DNA of 64,000 bases, taken from contig NZ_JALHAP010000077.1 of assembly GCF_025215095.1 (NCBI RefSeq), positions 124,001 through 188,000 of the forward strand, given 5' to 3'. Made by a program: the position numbers and the translations under genes. Source of the DNA: Dryocola boscaweniae. GTDB lineage: Bacteria > Pseudomonadota > Gammaproteobacteria > Enterobacterales > Enterobacteriaceae. Positions 29,843 to 39,818 of this stretch are shown here, in pieces (within the stretch, counting starts at the first letter, position 1; each line of letters starts with the position of its first letter). Below the pieces are notes generated by a model that worked only from the letters and a program-made list of their open reading frames with translations, was not told where the DNA came from and did no database searches.

Positions 29843-30643
29843 ATGAAATTAGCAATAGTGGGACGTCAGGCGCTGATGGGCGTACTGGCGGTGGCACTGG
29901 TTGCCGGAGCAAGCGTAAAAACCTTCGCTGCGGAAAATTTACTCAATAAAGTCAAAGAGCGCGGCACCTTGTTGGTGGGTCTGGAAGGAACATATCCTCC
30001 GTTCAGTTTCCAGGGCGACGACGGCAAATTAACCGGTTTTGAGGTTGAGTTCGCCGAGCAGCTCTCGCAGCACCTCGGCGTCAAAGCGGCGCTGAAACCG
30101 ACCAAATGGGACGGCATGCTGGCTTCGCTGGATTCCAAACGTATTGATGTGGTGATTAATCAGGTCACCATCTCGGACGAGCGTAAGAAGAAATATGACT
30201 TCTCAACGCCGTATACCGTTTCCGGTATCCAGGCGCTGGTGAAAAAAGGCAACGAAGGCAGCATTACCGGGCCGGATTCCCTGAAAGGGAAAAAAGTCGG
30301 CGTGGGTCTGGGCACCAATTACGAACAGTGGCTGCGTGAAAACGTGCAGGGCGTAGACATTCGTACTTATGACGATGACCCAACGAAATATCAGGATCTG
30401 CGCGTTGGCCGTATCGACGCCATTCTGGTTGACCGACTTGCCGCTCTCGACCTGGTGAAGAAAACCAAAGATACCCTGGCCGTAGCGGGCGAACCGTTCT
30501 CCCGTCAGGAAGCGGGCGTTGCGATTCGTAAAGGCAACGAAGATTTGGTTGATGCGGTGAACAAAGCCATTGCTGACATGCAAAAAGACGGCTCGCTGGC
30601 AAAACTGTCCGAAAAATGGTTTGGCGCTGACGTAACCAAATAA
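29843..30643 (+). CDS. tcyJ: Cystine-binding periplasmic protein TcyJ (FliY)
   Basis: Solute-binding protein of the L-cystine ABC importer, 266 residues from MKLAIVGRQALMG, the E. coli start; an upstream in-frame ATG would spoil the signal peptide, which ends near TFAAEN. SBP_bac_3 features include GLEGTYPPFSFQG and the FEVEFAEQL region. It binds cystine and related compounds such as djenkolate or lanthionine in E. coli. It is followed by a strong terminator, so the downstream genes probably have a separate promoter or readthrough. Confidence 0.94.
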   Translation: MKLAIVGRQALMGVLAVALVAGASVKTFAAENLLNKVKERGTLLVGLEGTYPPFSFQGDDGKLTGFEVEFAEQLSQHLGVKAALKPTKWDGMLASLDSKRIDVVINQVTISDERKKKYDFSTPYTVSGIQALVKKGNEGSITGPDSLKGKKVGVGLGTNYEQWLRENVQGVDIRTYDDDPTKYQDLRVGRIDAILVDRLAALDLVKKTKDTLAVAGEPFSRQEAGVAIRKGNEDLVDAVNKAIADMQKDGSLAKLSEKWFGADVTK

Positions 30644-30660
30644 CCGATGGATATCTCTGA

Positions 30661-30688
30661 AAGGTGCTTATAACAGCACCTTTTTTTA
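30661..30688 (+). terminator. tcyJ terminator
   Basis: AAGGTGCTT ATAAC AGCACCTT followed by T6 forms a rho-independent terminator 18 bases after the stop. Confidence 0.9.
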
Positions 30689-30769
30689 TGTGTAATGGTC
30701 GGGAATTATCCGTGCTGGTACATAATGAAGGGATGTGAAATTTTCATACCGGTTTTAATGGAGTAGCTC

Positions 30770-31756
30770 ATGTCACTGCATAACCTGACACGTTTTCCGC
30801 GTCTGGAATTTATCGGCGGCCCTACGCCGCTTGAGTATCTGCCGCGTTTTTCTGATTACCTTGGTCGCGAAATTTACATCAAACGTGACGACACAACGCC
30901 TTTGGCGATGGGCGGCAATAAGCTGCGCAAACTGGAATTTCTGGCGGCCGACGCGTTGCGCGAAGGGGCCGACATGCTAGTGACGGCCGGTGCAATTCAG
31001 TCAAACCACGTTCGCCAGACCGCAGCCGTTGCGGCAAAGCTCGGCCTTAAATGCGTGGCCCTGCTTGAAAATCCTATTGCGACCCGTGCAGACAACTACC
31101 TTACTAACGGCAACCGACTGCTGCTCGATCTCTTTGATGCTGAAATCGAAATGTGCGATGCGCTGCACGCGCCCGACCAGCAGCTTGAGGATATCGCCAC
31201 GCGGCTTGAAGCGCAGGGGTTTCGGCCTTATGTGATCCCGGTTGGCGGTTCGAATGCCCTTGGCGCGCTTGGTTATGTTGAAAGCGCGCTGGAAATTGCC
31301 CAGCAGTGCGAAGGGGCGGTGAACGTTTCATCCGTTGTTGTGGCTTCCGGCAGTGCGGGAACGCACGCGGGGCTGGCCGTCGGGCTTGAGCAGGTTATGC
31401 CGGATGTTGACCTTATCGGCGTCACGGTTTCCCGCACCATCGCTCAACAGTTGCCAAAAGTGGAAGCTTTGCAAAAGGCCGTGGCGCATTCGTTAGATTT
31501 GACCGCATCCGCCCCCATCCACCTTTGGGATGACTATTTTGCTCCAGGCTACGGCACGCCGAACGAAGAGGGGCTGGAGGCCATTAAACTGCTGGCGCGG
31601 CTTGAAGGAATTTTGCTTGACCCGGTTTACACCGGCAAAGCGATGGCGGGATTGATTGACGGCGTGGCGCAAAAACGCTTTAAAGACGAAGGGCCGATAA
31701 TCTTTGTGCATACCGGTGGGGCGCCCGCGCTGTTCGCTTACCATCCGCATGTGTAA
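30770..31756 (+). CDS. dcyD: D-cysteine desulfhydrase DcyD
   Basis: PLP-dependent enzyme of the ACC deaminase fold, 328 residues as in E. coli. It converts D-cysteine to pyruvate, H2S and ammonia. The PLP lysine is Lys51 in [11 protein letters not shown] and SNHVRQTAA is the following conserved segment. It lies between the cystine-binding protein and the membrane genes of the cystine importer, consistent with use of imported cystine-derived cysteine. Confidence 0.94.
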   Translation: MSLHNLTRFPRLEFIGGPTPLEYLPRFSDYLGREIYIKRDDTTPLAMGGNKLRKLEFLAADALREGADMLVTAGAIQSNHVRQTAAVAAKLGLKCVALLENPIATRADNYLTNGNRLLLDLFDAEIEMCDALHAPDQQLEDIATRLEAQGFRPYVIPVGGSNALGALGYVESALEIAQQCEGAVNVSSVVVASGSAGTHAGLAVGLEQVMPDVDLIGVTVSRTIAQQLPKVEALQKAVAHSLDLTASAPIHLWDDYFAPGYGTPNEEGLEAIKLLARLEGILLDPVYTGKAMAGLIDGVAQKRFKDEGPIIFVHTGGAPALFAYHPHV

Positions 31757-31791
31757 CTCATAATAAGAAACAGACAGGGTGTAATTTAAGT

Positions 31792-32460
31792 ATGCAAGAA
31801 AGCCTACAACTGGTGCTGGATTCGGCGCCGTATCTGCTCAAGGGCGCCGTGTTCACGCTGCAGCTTAGTATTGGCGGCATGTTCTTCGGTTTAATCCTCG
31901 GATTTTTGCTGGCGCTGATGCGCCTGTCGCCGTTTTTGCCTTTTTCTCTGCTGTCGCGTTTTTACGTGTCGATCTTTCGTGGTACGCCGCTGATAGCACA
32001 GCTCTTTATGATTTATTACGGTCTGCCACAGTTCGGCATCGAGCTGGACCCGATTCCGGCGGCCATGATTGGGCTGTCGCTCAATACCGCGGCCTATGCT
32101 TCTGAAACGCTGCGTGCGGCCATCTCTTCTATCGAGAAAGGGCAGTGGGAAGCGGCGGCAAGCATTGGTATGACGCCCTGGCAAACTCTGCGTCGCGCCA
32201 TCCTGCCTCAGGCAGCTCGCGTGGCTTTGCCTCCGCTTAGCAACAGTTTCATTAGTCTGGTAAAAGACACTTCCCTTGCGGCGACCATTCAGGTGCCCGA
32301 ACTGTTCCGCCAGGCGCAGCTCATCACCTCGCGCACGCTTGAAGTGTTCACCATGTATCTCGCCGCTTCGTTGATTTACTGGGTAATGGCAACGGTGCTT
32401 TCTGCCCTGCAAAACTACTTCGAAAATCAGCTAAACCGCCAGGACAGGGAGCCAAAATGA
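31792..32460 (+). CDS. tcyL: Cystine ABC transporter permease TcyL (YecS)
   Basis: Inner membrane permease of 222 residues in the HisM/GlnP family with five membrane segments. The EAA loop EAAASIGMTPWQTLRRAILPQA (about 121-142, read in two parts) contacts the ATPase TcyN. It overlaps tcyN by four bases. Confidence 0.94.
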   Translation: MQESLQLVLDSAPYLLKGAVFTLQLSIGGMFFGLILGFLLALMRLSPFLPFSLLSRFYVSIFRGTPLIAQLFMIYYGLPQFGIELDPIPAAMIGLSLNTAAYASETLRAAISSIEKGQWEAAASIGMTPWQTLRRAILPQAARVALPPLSNSFISLVKDTSLAATIQVPELFRQAQLITSRTLEVFTMYLAASLIYWVMATVLSALQNYFENQLNRQDREPK

Positions 32461-33209
32461 GTGCCATCGACGTAAAACAACTGGTGAAAAAATTCCACGG
32501 TCAGACGGTGCTGCACGGTATCGATCTGGAAGTGAAACCCGGTGAAGTAGTGGCGATCATCGGGCCAAGCGGTTCCGGTAAAACCACGCTGCTGCGCTGC
32601 ATTAATTTGCTGGAACAGCCTGAGTCCGGAACTATTCAGGTTGGCGATATCACTATTGATGCCGCGGTTTCCCTGAGTAAACAGAAAAACCGCGTGCGCG
32701 AACTGCGCCAGCATGTAGGTTTTGTCTTCCAGAGCTTTAATCTGTTTCCGCATCGCACGGTGCTGGAAAATATTATTGAAGGTCCGGTCATCGTAAAAGG
32801 TGAGCCAAAGGAAGAGGCGACGGAGCGCGCACGTGAGCTGCTGGCAAAAGTCGGGCTGACCGGCAAAGAAACCAGCTATCCGCGGCGCCTTTCCGGCGGA
32901 CAACAGCAGCGCGTGGCCATTGCGCGCGCGCTGGCGATGCGCCCGGAGGTTATTCTGTTTGATGAACCCACCTCGGCGCTGGATCCCGAGCTGGTGGGCG
33001 AAGTGCTAAGCACCATTCGCCAGTTGGCGCAGGAAAAGCGCACGATGGTTATTGTTACCCATGAAATGAGCTTTGCGCGCGATGTGGCGGACAGGGCGAT
33101 CTTTATGGATCAGGGGCGTATCGTGGAGCAAGGCCCGGCCCGCGAGCTGTTTGCAAATCCTCAGCAACCGCGTACTAAGCAGTTTCTGGAGAAATTTCTG
33201 ACGCAGTAA
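32457..33209 (+). CDS. tcyN: Cystine ABC transporter ATPase TcyN (YecC)
   Basis: ATP-binding subunit of 250 residues with Walker A GPSGSGKTT (36-44), Q-loop in FVFQSFNLFPH, signature LSGGQQQRV and Walker B VILFDEPTSALD. It powers the TcyJ/TcyL cystine importer and overlaps tcyL. A long hairpin at 33218-33247 follows. Confidence 0.95.
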   Translation: MSAIDVKQLVKKFHGQTVLHGIDLEVKPGEVVAIIGPSGSGKTTLLRCINLLEQPESGTIQVGDITIDAAVSLSKQKNRVRELRQHVGFVFQSFNLFPHRTVLENIIEGPVIVKGEPKEEATERARELLAKVGLTGKETSYPRRLSGGQQQRVAIARALAMRPEVILFDEPTSALDPELVGEVLSTIRQLAQEKRTMVIVTHEMSFARDVADRAIFMDQGRIVEQGPARELFANPQQPRTKQFLEKFLTQ

Positions 33210-33217
33210 CGTCCGAA

Positions 33218-33247
33218 CCTGGTTTTCTTCGCAAGGAGAAAACCAGG
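33218..33247 (+). terminator. Hairpin after tcyN
   Basis: CCTGGTTTTCTTC and GGAGAAAACCAGG pair over 13 positions (one G-U) around a GCAA loop, eight bases after the stop. The T-tract is poor, so it may stabilise the mRNA end as well as terminate. Confidence 0.7.
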
Positions 33248-33471
33248 GATAAAATTCAAACACCCACACAAATAGCGATATTAATGCGCTGCATAACCCA
33301 GGCACAAAATGCTGTATCGATAACTTTCTGCGCACAAAAAGAGTAATTTTAATCTTTACTTAAAGAAACAAACCCGTCGGTCGATAACTCTTATAAATAT
33401 GTTTATTAAATGTGTTAGCGTTGCACATTCAATTTTTGAATGATTAGGTTTCAGGAGATACGCCAGACACA

Positions 33472-34194
33472 ATGCCGGATTGCGACTTTTTTAGCTGGCG
33501 ACGGGAAACGCTTAATACTTTCCAGTCTATTACCGAAGCCTGTGAAATAACCACAACGATTCACCAACATACTCAGTCGTTAGAATTTGACTATTTTGCG
33601 TTCTGCGTTCGCCACCCCGTGCCTTTTACCCGCCCCAAAACCACGGTGATTTCGTCCTATCCACAGGCCTGGCTTGACCATTACCAGGCCGAGAATTATT
33701 TTGCGATCGACCCGGTGCTAAAGCCGATAAATTTCATGCGTGGCTACCTGCCGTGGAATGACGAACTTTTTGCCGGTACGCCAGAGTTCTGGGATGCGGC
33801 GCGGGATCACGGCCTGCGGCGGGGCATCACGCAATGCGTTATGTCACCTTCAAGAGCTGCGGGGCTGCTGTCGGTGTCGCGTTCATCGCTAAAAGGAAAA
33901 TTATTGCCTGATGATGAGCTGAACGCTCGTCTGCAATATCTTGCCGAACTGAGCCTGATGACGCTTGCACGGCTGGAAGATCCTTCCGTTGACGCTATGA
34001 CGATGAAGCTCAGCAAACGCGAACTGGAAATTTTGCAGTGGACGGGGGAGGGGAAAACGTCGGCGGAAATCGCCATCATTTTATCGATATCTGAAAATAC
34101 CGTTAATTTTCATCAGAAAAATATGCAGAAGAAATTTAACGCGCCCAATAAAACGCAGATTGCCTGTTATGCGGCAGCGATGGGGATAATCTGA
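33472..34194 (+). CDS. sdiA: LuxR-type quorum-sensing receptor SdiA
   Basis: Orphan AHL receptor of 240 residues with an N-terminal autoinducer domain (about 20-165; conserved FCVRHPVPFTRP and IDPVL) and a C-terminal LuxR helix-turn-helix (about 175-240; LSISENTVNFHQKNMQKKF). No luxI is present in the window, matching SdiA's role of sensing AHLs from other species. In E. coli sdiA lies upstream of yecF and uvrY, as here. Confidence 0.95.
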   Translation: MPDCDFFSWRRETLNTFQSITEACEITTTIHQHTQSLEFDYFAFCVRHPVPFTRPKTTVISSYPQAWLDHYQAENYFAIDPVLKPINFMRGYLPWNDELFAGTPEFWDAARDHGLRRGITQCVMSPSRAAGLLSVSRSSLKGKLLPDDELNARLQYLAELSLMTLARLEDPSVDAMTMKLSKRELEILQWTGEGKTSAEIAIILSISENTVNFHQKNMQKKFNAPNKTQIACYAAAMGII

Positions 34195-34225
34195 GCGAGT
34201 TGCCGTTCTGCGTGCCAGACGATAA

Positions 34226-34258
34226 AACGGCGGATGAAAACAAATTCATTCCGCCGTT
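34226..34258. terminator. Convergent terminator of sdiA and yecF
   Basis: AACGGCGG (34226-34233) pairs with CCGCCGTT (34251-34258), with an imperfect inner TGAA/TTCA extension. It lies between the two convergent stop codons. Confidence 0.7.
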
Positions 34259-34267
34259 GCCTGCCGG

Positions 34268-34492
34268 TTACTGACAGTAAGCTTGTTTAATTTGCTTAAC
34301 GGTATTGCTAAACACTTCAGCGTGCGCCGCGTCATCCATCTGAGCGACTTGCTTTTCCATTTTCATAATAGCCTTACCTGCGTCAACCTGGCCCATCGCT
34401 TTGAGCATCTGGGTTAACATCGCTTTCAGGCAGGTGACTTCAATAGCCAGTTCGCTACTGTTGTCAGCGGTGGAAAAATCAGGAGTGCTCAT
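34268..34492 (-). CDS. yecF: DUF2594-type small protein YecF
   Basis: A 74-residue protein beginning [16 protein letters not shown] and ending [10 protein letters not shown], matching E. coli YecF. Function unknown. It is convergent with sdiA and divergent from uvrY, as in E. coli. Confidence 0.92.
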   Translation of the reverse strand: MSTPDFSTADNSSELAIEVTCLKAMLTQMLKAMGQVDAGKAIMKMEKQVAQMDDAAHAEVFSNTVKQIKQAYCQ

Positions 34493-34974
34493 TTATTTTC
34501 CTCAAGTCTCGGTTAGTACACCGTCATTCGGCGCAACGGTTTTGTAAGGCGGCGGAGTATAGCATACGGGTTGACCATTTTATTAGTGGTTACGTACATC
34601 TTCAGATTTTACGCGCGTTTGTGCTTTCTTTTACCGGCCGTCTGTAAAGCAATAATAAGCATAATTCCGTGGCTTATCGTGGGGATGTTTATGATTCGTT
34701 TATTAAAGGTTAATAAAAAGTAAGATTGCGGGCGACGGTAATCCTTTTATATCTGCTATTTATTGGATTTTTTAACCACTCGCCGCATTTTGCTTCACTT
34801 TGTAAACCGCTTTTCCGGCGGCGTTCTTTGCGCTGAACACTGTAAAATTATATTTCCGAAAATTGCGAGTAATCCCGCTTTCTCCATTCTTTGCATTTTA
34901 AAGTTCCTGAAAAAACCGTTAATATAAGCACCTGAATTTTTAGCAGCGTTATCCCTTTTCTGGAGAGTTATCCT
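34493..34974. other. yecF-uvrY intergenic region
   Basis: A 482-base AT-rich stretch between divergent starts. No coding frame is supported; the overlapping minus-strand frame into uvrY is a shadow. It should hold the promoters of yecF and of uvrY-uvrC; SdiA is reported to activate uvrY in E. coli, but no site was identified. Confidence 0.5.
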
Positions 34975-35634
34975 TTGATCAACGTTCTTCTTGTTGATGA
35001 CCACGAACTGGTGCGCGCAGGGATACGTCGCATTCTTGAAGATATCAAAGGGATCAAGATATCTGGTGAAGCAAATTGCGGTGAGGATGCCGTGAAATGG
35101 TGCCGTGCTCACCCGGTCGATGTGGTTTTAATGGACATGAATATGCCCGGCATCGGCGGTCTTGAAGCCACACGTAAAATCGTACGTTACTCTTCAGACA
35201 TTAAAGTCATCATGCTCACCATCCATACGGAAAACCCGCTGCCGGCGAAAGTTATGCAGGCGGGCGCTTCTGGCTATCTGAGCAAAGGCGCTGCTCCCCA
35301 GGATGTGGTTAACGCTATTCGTTCAGTGAATGCCGGCCAGCGATATATCGCTTCAGATATCGCCCAGCAGATGGCGCTAAGCCAGATTGAACCGGAAAAA
35401 ACGGAAACGCCGTTTGCCAGTTTGTCTGAGCGCGAATTACAGATTATGCTGATGATCACCAAAGGCCAGAAGGTCAATGAGATCTCTGAGCAGCTTAATC
35501 TGAGCCCGAAAACGGTCAACAGTTACCGCTATCGCATGTTTAGTAAACTTAATATCAGCGGCGATGTTGAGCTGACGCATCTGGCAATTCGTCATGGGCT
35601 CTTCAACGCGGAGACGTTAATCAGTAGTGAGTGA
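34975..35634 (+). CDS. uvrY: Response regulator UvrY
   Basis: FixJ/NarL-type response regulator of the BarA-UvrY system, 219 residues. The receiver phosphoacceptor is Asp54 in VLMDMNMPG and the C-terminal helix-turn-helix has [17 protein letters not shown]. It activates the CsrB/CsrC RNAs and so the carbon storage switch. It starts with TTG, as known in E. coli, after a GGAGAG ribosome site. It overlaps uvrC by eight bases. Confidence 0.96.
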   Translation: MINVLLVDDHELVRAGIRRILEDIKGIKISGEANCGEDAVKWCRAHPVDVVLMDMNMPGIGGLEATRKIVRYSSDIKVIMLTIHTENPLPAKVMQAGASGYLSKGAAPQDVVNAIRSVNAGQRYIASDIAQQMALSQIEPEKTETPFASLSERELQIMLMITKGQKVNEISEQLNLSPKTVNSYRYRMFSKLNISGDVELTHLAIRHGLFNAETLISSE

Positions 35635-37459
35635 AACCTTCGATCCTCAGGCCTTCCTCAAAACCGTTACCAGCAAACCTGGCGTTTATCGTATGTACGA
35701 CGCCAGCAGTACGGTTATTTATGTCGGCAAAGCCAAAGATTTAAAAAAGCGGCTGGCAAGCTATTTCAGAAGCAATCTGTCGAGCCGAAAAACCCAAGCG
35801 CTGGTAGCGCTTATTCATCATATTGATGTCACCGTCACCCACACTGAAACCGAAGCGCTGCTGCTCGAACACAACTACATTAAACTGTATCAGCCGCGCT
35901 ACAACGTCCTGCTGCGCGATGATAAGTCCTACCCGTTTATCTTTCTCAGCGGCGATACCCATCCGCGTCTTGCCCTGCACCGTGGCGCCAAACATGCCAA
36001 AGGCGAATACTTTGGGCCGTTTCCTAACGGTTATGCCGTAAGAGAAACCCTCGCGCTGCTGCAAAAAGTTTTCCCCATCCGCCAGTGCGAAAACAACGTT
36101 TATCGCAATCGTTCCCGTCCGTGTCTGCAATATCAGATTGGGCGCTGCCTCGGGCCGTGCGTGGCTGGGTTAGTTAGTGAAGAGGATTATGCGCAGCAGG
36201 TTGAATATGTCCGTCTTTTCCTCTCGGGCAAAGACGACCAGGTGCTGACGCAGCTTATCGAACGCATGGAGCAGGCGAGTAAAAACCTTGAGTTTGAAGC
36301 CGCAGCGCGTATCCGCGATCAGATTCAGGCCGTGCGACGCATTACAGAAAAGCAGTTTGTTTCCAATACCGGCGACGATCTGGACGTTATCGGGGTAGCA
36401 TTCGACAGCGGTATGGCATGCGTGCACGTGCTGTTTATCCGCCAGGGCAAAGTGCTTGGCAGCCGCAGCTATTTCCCGAAAGTGCCCGGCGGCACCGAAC
36501 TTGCGGAAGTGGTCGAGACGTTTGTCGGTCAGTTTTACCTGCAGGGCAGCCAGATGCGAACCCTGCCGGGAGAAATTCTGCTCGACTTCACGTTACCGGA
36601 CAAAACGCTGCTGGCCGATTCGCTTTCCGAGATGGCCGGACGGCGTATTAACGTCCAGAGCAAACCACGCGGCGATCGCGCTCGCTATCTCAAGCTTGCG
36701 CGCACCAATGCCGCCACGGCGCTGGTCACCCGTCTTTCTCAGCAATCCACCATCCATCAACGTCTCAGGGCGCTGGCGGAGGTGCTGAAGCTGCCGGAAA
36801 TTAAACGCATGGAGTGTTTCGACATCAGCCACACCATGGGCGAGCAGACCGTGGCCTCATGCGTTGTGTTTGATGCAAACGGTCCGGTGCGTGCGGAATA
36901 CCGGCGCTATAATATCGCTGGTATCACGCCTGGGGATGATTATGCGGCGATGAATCAGGTCCTGCGCCGCCGCTATGGTAAAGCCATTGAAGAAAGTAAA
37001 ATTCCGGACGTCATTTTGATCGATGGCGGAAAAGGGCAACTCAGCCAGGCCAAAACGGTGTTTGCTGAACTGGACGTGCCCTGGGATAAAAATCATCCGC
37101 TGTTGTTGGGCGTGGCCAAAGGCACGGACCGCAAGGCGGGCCTTGAGACACTTTTCTTTGAACCGGAAGGGGAAGGCTTCTCTTTGCCGCCGGATTCTCC
37201 GGCGCTGCATGTTATTCAGCATATCCGCGATGATTCGCACGATCACGCCATCAGCGGCCACCGGAAAAAACGCGCCAAAGTGAAAAACACCAGCTCGCTG
37301 GAAACCATTGCAGGCATCGGGCCAAAACGTCGTCAGATGTTGTTGAAGTATATGGGCGGATTGCAACCGTTAATGAACGCAACCGCGGAAGAAATCGCAA
37401 AAGTGCCAGGTATCTCGCAGCAGCTGGCAGAAAAGATCTACTACTCGTTGAAACATTGA
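35627..37459 (+). CDS. uvrC: Excinuclease ABC subunit C UvrC
   Basis: Nucleotide excision repair nuclease of 610 residues that makes both incisions in the UvrBC complex. The GIY-YIG domain (about 16-95; [21 protein letters not shown] in two parts), UVR domain, RNase H-like C-terminal nuclease ([11 protein letters not shown]) and terminal helix-hairpin-helix pair are all present. It starts with GTG inside the end of uvrY, so the two are coupled. Confidence 0.97.
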   Translation: MSETFDPQAFLKTVTSKPGVYRMYDASSTVIYVGKAKDLKKRLASYFRSNLSSRKTQALVALIHHIDVTVTHTETEALLLEHNYIKLYQPRYNVLLRDDKSYPFIFLSGDTHPRLALHRGAKHAKGEYFGPFPNGYAVRETLALLQKVFPIRQCENNVYRNRSRPCLQYQIGRCLGPCVAGLVSEEDYAQQVEYVRLFLSGKDDQVLTQLIERMEQASKNLEFEAAARIRDQIQAVRRITEKQFVSNTGDDLDVIGVAFDSGMACVHVLFIRQGKVLGSRSYFPKVPGGTELAEVVETFVGQFYLQGSQMRTLPGEILLDFTLPDKTLLADSLSEMAGRRINVQSKPRGDRARYLKLARTNAATALVTRLSQQSTIHQRLRALAEVLKLPEIKRMECFDISHTMGEQTVASCVVFDANGPVRAEYRRYNIAGITPGDDYAAMNQVLRRRYGKAIEESKIPDVILIDGGKGQLSQAKTVFAELDVPWDKNHPLLLGVAKGTDRKAGLETLFFEPEGEGFSLPPDSPALHVIQHIRDDSHDHAISGHRKKRAKVKNTSSLETIAGIGPKRRQMLLKYMGGLQPLMNATAEEIAKVPGISQQLAEKIYYSLKH

Positions 37460-37516
37460 GGCCGCTGTAGCAACATAGGGACAATTCCCACTTACGACAG
37501 ACAGTTATCCGGCACT

Positions 37517-38065
37517 ATGCAATTTAATATCCCAACGTTGCTTACTCTGTTTCGTGTCTTCCTTATCCCATTCTTTGTGCTGGCTTTTTATCTGCCGTTC
37601 ATCTGGGCGCCGTTCCTTTGTGCTTTTATCTTCTGGCTGGCAGCCATTACAGACTGGTTTGATGGTTTTCTCGCCCGCCGCTGGAATCAAAGCACCCGAT
37701 TTGGGGCGTTCCTCGATCCCGTAGCGGATAAAGTGATGGTCGTCGTAGCGCTGGTGCTGGTGGTCGAACACTATCACGCCTGGTGGGTCACCCTTCCGGC
37801 CGCGACCATGATTGCCCGCGAAATTATTATCTCTGCGCTGCGCGAATGGATGGCGGAAATCGGCAAGCGCAGCAGCGTTGCGGTGTCGTGGATCGGTAAA
37901 ACCAAGACCATGGCGCAGATGCTGGCTTTAATTGGCATGCTGTGGCGTCCGAACATGTGGATTGAGTACACCGGCATCGGTCTGTTCTTTATTGCCGCGG
38001 TATTAACTTTCTGGTCCATGTTCCAATATTTAGCCGCCGCACGCGGTGATTTGCTCGAACCGTGA
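37517..38065 (+). CDS. pgsA: Phosphatidylglycerophosphate synthase PgsA
   Basis: CDP-alcohol phosphotransferase of 182 residues that makes phosphatidylglycerol phosphate from CDP-diacylglycerol and glycerol 3-phosphate in the inner membrane. The family motif D-x2-DG-x2-AR-x8-G-x3-D-x3-D appears as [13 protein letters not shown]...[10 protein letters not shown]. It follows uvrC after 57 bases as in E. coli. Confidence 0.96.
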   Translation: MQFNIPTLLTLFRVFLIPFFVLAFYLPFIWAPFLCAFIFWLAAITDWFDGFLARRWNQSTRFGAFLDPVADKVMVVVALVLVVEHYHAWWVTLPAATMIAREIIISALREWMAEIGKRSSVAVSWIGKTKTMAQMLALIGMLWRPNMWIEYTGIGLFFIAAVLTFWSMFQYLAAARGDLLEP

Positions 38066-38115
38066 TCTAAGCGGCGCAAAATTCAGCAAACGAAACGCGG
38101 TGCAGGAAAATTTCA

Positions 38116-38143
38116 TTGACTCATTGCGTCATCTAAGTAGAAT
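38116..38143 (+). promoter_or_regulatory. tRNA operon promoter
   Basis: TTGACT (38116-38121) and TAGAAT (38138-38143) are 16 bases apart, followed by GC-rich GCAACGC, the kind of discriminator seen at stringently controlled stable-RNA promoters. It precedes the Gly-Cys-Leu tRNA cluster by about 75 bases. Confidence 0.7.
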
Positions 38144-38224
38144 GCAACGCATCGAACGGCAGCATGGCTTGTCGGATGATAATAAAATCAAGTGATTAGC
38201 AACCAACTTCACTTGTACATATTT

Positions 38225-38300
<76 letters not shown>

Positions 38301-38351
38301 GATTTATGTAGCAGAGTTCATCTGTTATAGCCTGCAAAGGCAAAAAGTTTT

Positions 38352-38425
38352 GGCGCGTTAGCAAAGCGGTTATGTAGCGGATTGCAAATCCGTCTAGTCC
38401 GGTTCGACTCCGGAACGCGCCTCCA
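38352..38425 (+). tRNA. cysT: tRNA-Cys (GCA)
   Basis: A 74-base cloverleaf with acceptor GGCGCGT/ACGCGCC, anticodon GCA in ATTGCAAAT, GTTCGACTC T-arm and encoded CCA. It differs from E. coli cysT by about one base. Confidence 0.97.
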
Positions 38426-38437
38426 CTTTCTTCCCGA

Positions 38438-38523
38438 GCCCGGGTGGTGAAATCGGTAGACACAAGGGATTTAAAATCCCTCGGCTTATGGCTGTGCGGG
38501 TTCAAGTCCCGCCCCGGGCACCA
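38438..38523 (+). tRNA. leuZ: tRNA-Leu (TAA)
   Basis: An 86-base class II tRNA with long variable arm, acceptor GCCCGGG/CCCGGGC, anticodon TAA in GATTTAAAATC and encoded CCA. The variable loop has TTAT in place of the E. coli GTTCG, one base shorter. No integrated element follows. Confidence 0.96.
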
Positions 38524-38565
38524 TGGGAAAATAAGAATAAAATCAATGATAAGCAGTGTCGTGTA

Positions 38566-38587
38566 AACCACCTTCGGGTGGTTTTTT
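38566..38587 (+). terminator. tRNA operon terminator
   Basis: AACCACC TTCG GGTGGTT with a following T-tract is a standard tetraloop terminator 43 bases after leuZ. Confidence 0.9.
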
Positions 38588-38680
38588 ATTGCCTGTAATA
38601 TCCCTTTCCAGCGATCTTTCCTACTATTTCTAATACTCACCGACAAGCTCGCGTGAAAACCCTTCACTACAGGAGTCCAG

Positions 38681-39259
38681 ATGATGAACCAGGGACCATT
38701 AACAGAAGAAGAGATTGAATGGCTTGATGAGGTGCTGCTCAGGCACGCCACCGAGCGTTCTATTATGGATGTCGCAGAAATGGACGGCATGCTGACCGCC
38801 ATTCTCTCCGGGCCAAAAGAGGTGGGGCCGGAAGCGACGTTTGCGGCATTCTGGGGCGGGGAGGGAGACCAGCCCCTGTGGGAGTCTGAGGACGAGCTAA
38901 AAAAATTCGTTGAGCTTACTTTCAAACATGTAAACGATATTGCGGAACGCCTGAGCGGCTATCCGGAACAGTACGAACCTTTATTCGGCACCAGCATTGT
39001 TGAAGAGCAGGAGTTCACCATCGTGGAAGAGTGGTGCTTTGGTTATATGCGTGGCGTGATGCTGTGGGATGTCGAGCCGCTGCCTGAAGAACTGCTTGCG
39101 ATGCTTAAGCCTATTGCCCTGCACGGGCTGGAAGAGAAGTTTGATGAGCTTGATGCTTTGTCGCATGAAGTGTTCATCGACAGCATTGAAGAGATAAAAC
39201 CTGCCGCACTGAGCGTGTTTGCTTACTGGCAGAACAAGCAGCACTCAAATCTGCATTAG
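38681..39259 (+). CDS. yecA: UPF0149-family protein YecA lacking the SEC-C domain
   Basis: A 192-residue protein with an UPF0149 domain over nearly its whole length: DVAEMDGMLTAILSGP near 35-50 and VEEWCFGYMRGVMLWD near 115-130. E. coli YecA is 221 residues because it carries a C-terminal zinc-binding SEC-C motif (CxCxSGKK...CC), which E. coli YecA uses to bind ribosomes. Here the protein stops after NKQHSNLH with no cysteine motif, and a terminator follows at once. Position after leuZ supports orthology. Confidence 0.85.
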   Translation: MMNQGPLTEEEIEWLDEVLLRHATERSIMDVAEMDGMLTAILSGPKEVGPEATFAAFWGGEGDQPLWESEDELKKFVELTFKHVNDIAERLSGYPEQYEPLFGTSIVEEQEFTIVEEWCFGYMRGVMLWDVEPLPEELLAMLKPIALHGLEEKFDELDALSHEVFIDSIEEIKPAALSVFAYWQNKQHSNLH

Positions 39260-39271
39260 CAGTAAAAACAG

Positions 39272-39295
39272 GCCGAAGCGCAAAAGCGCTTCGGC
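39272..39295. terminator. Convergent terminator of yecA and ftnA
   Basis: GCCGAAGCGC AAAA GCGCTTCGGC is a perfect 10-bp stem-loop followed by TTGATTT, placed between the two convergent genes. Confidence 0.88.
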
Positions 39296-39320
39296 TTGAT
39301 TTAATCTTTATCGCTGCAAA

Positions 39321-39818
39321 TCAGGCCTGGGTATCCAGCGTGGAAAGCTCTTTGTCCACGAAATAGAGGCCTTCACCGCTTTTACCGACCAGGCTAAGTT
39401 TATCCAGCACGGATTTAAACAGTTTCTCTTCTTCATGCTGCTCGGCAACATACCACTGCAGGAAATTAAAGGTTGGATAATCCTGTGAAGTCATCGCCGC
39501 GTGAGCCAGTTCGTTAATCTTGCTGGTAATTAACTGCTCGTGTTCATAAGTCGCTTTAAATAAAGCGTCCAGTGATGAATATTCGTTAAATGGCGTTGGT
39601 ACGGCGTTAATGCGCGGCATATTTCCGGTGTCGGCCAGATAGGCAAACAGGCGTTGCATATGCTCCATCTCTTCCTGAGCGTGGCGGCGCAGGAAGGCGG
39701 CCGCGCCTTCAAAGCTATGGTAGCTGCACCATGCGCTCATCTGCTGATAAAGCAAAGAAGAATACAGCTCAAGGTTCATTTGTTCGTTAAGTTTTTCGAC
39801 CATTTCTGTTTTCAACAT
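39321..39818 (-). CDS. ftnA: Ferritin FtnA
   Basis: Non-haem ferritin of 165 residues, the E. coli length, forming the 24-subunit iron-storage shell. The four-helix ferroxidase residues lie in NLELYSS (Glu17 region), HAQEEMEHM (Glu50/His53 region) and QHEEEKLF. The start [10 protein letters not shown] matches E. coli; an upstream ATG adds four residues. The tyrP and yecH genes that separate yecA and ftnA in E. coli are missing. Confidence 0.95.
   Translation of the reverse strand: MLKTEMVEKLNEQMNLELYSSLLYQQMSAWCSYHSFEGAAAFLRRHAQEEMEHMQRLFAYLADTGNMPRINAVPTPFNEYSSLDALFKATYEHEQLITSKINELAHAAMTSQDYPTFNFLQWYVAEQHEEEKLFKSVLDKLSLVGKSGEGLYFVDKELSTLDTQA

Noticed and set aside
33472-34194. A complete luxI/luxR quorum-sensing pair around sdiA
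   Set aside because: No synthase gene nearby; SdiA is a known orphan receptor.
34795-35112. 105-codon minus frame overlapping the uvrY start
   Set aside because: It covers the uvrY translation start and AT-rich leader; no similarity or ribosome site.
38524-38680. Genomic island at the leuZ tRNA 3' end
   Set aside because: No integrase, direct repeat of the tRNA end or foreign genes; the sequence continues into a normal terminator and yecA.
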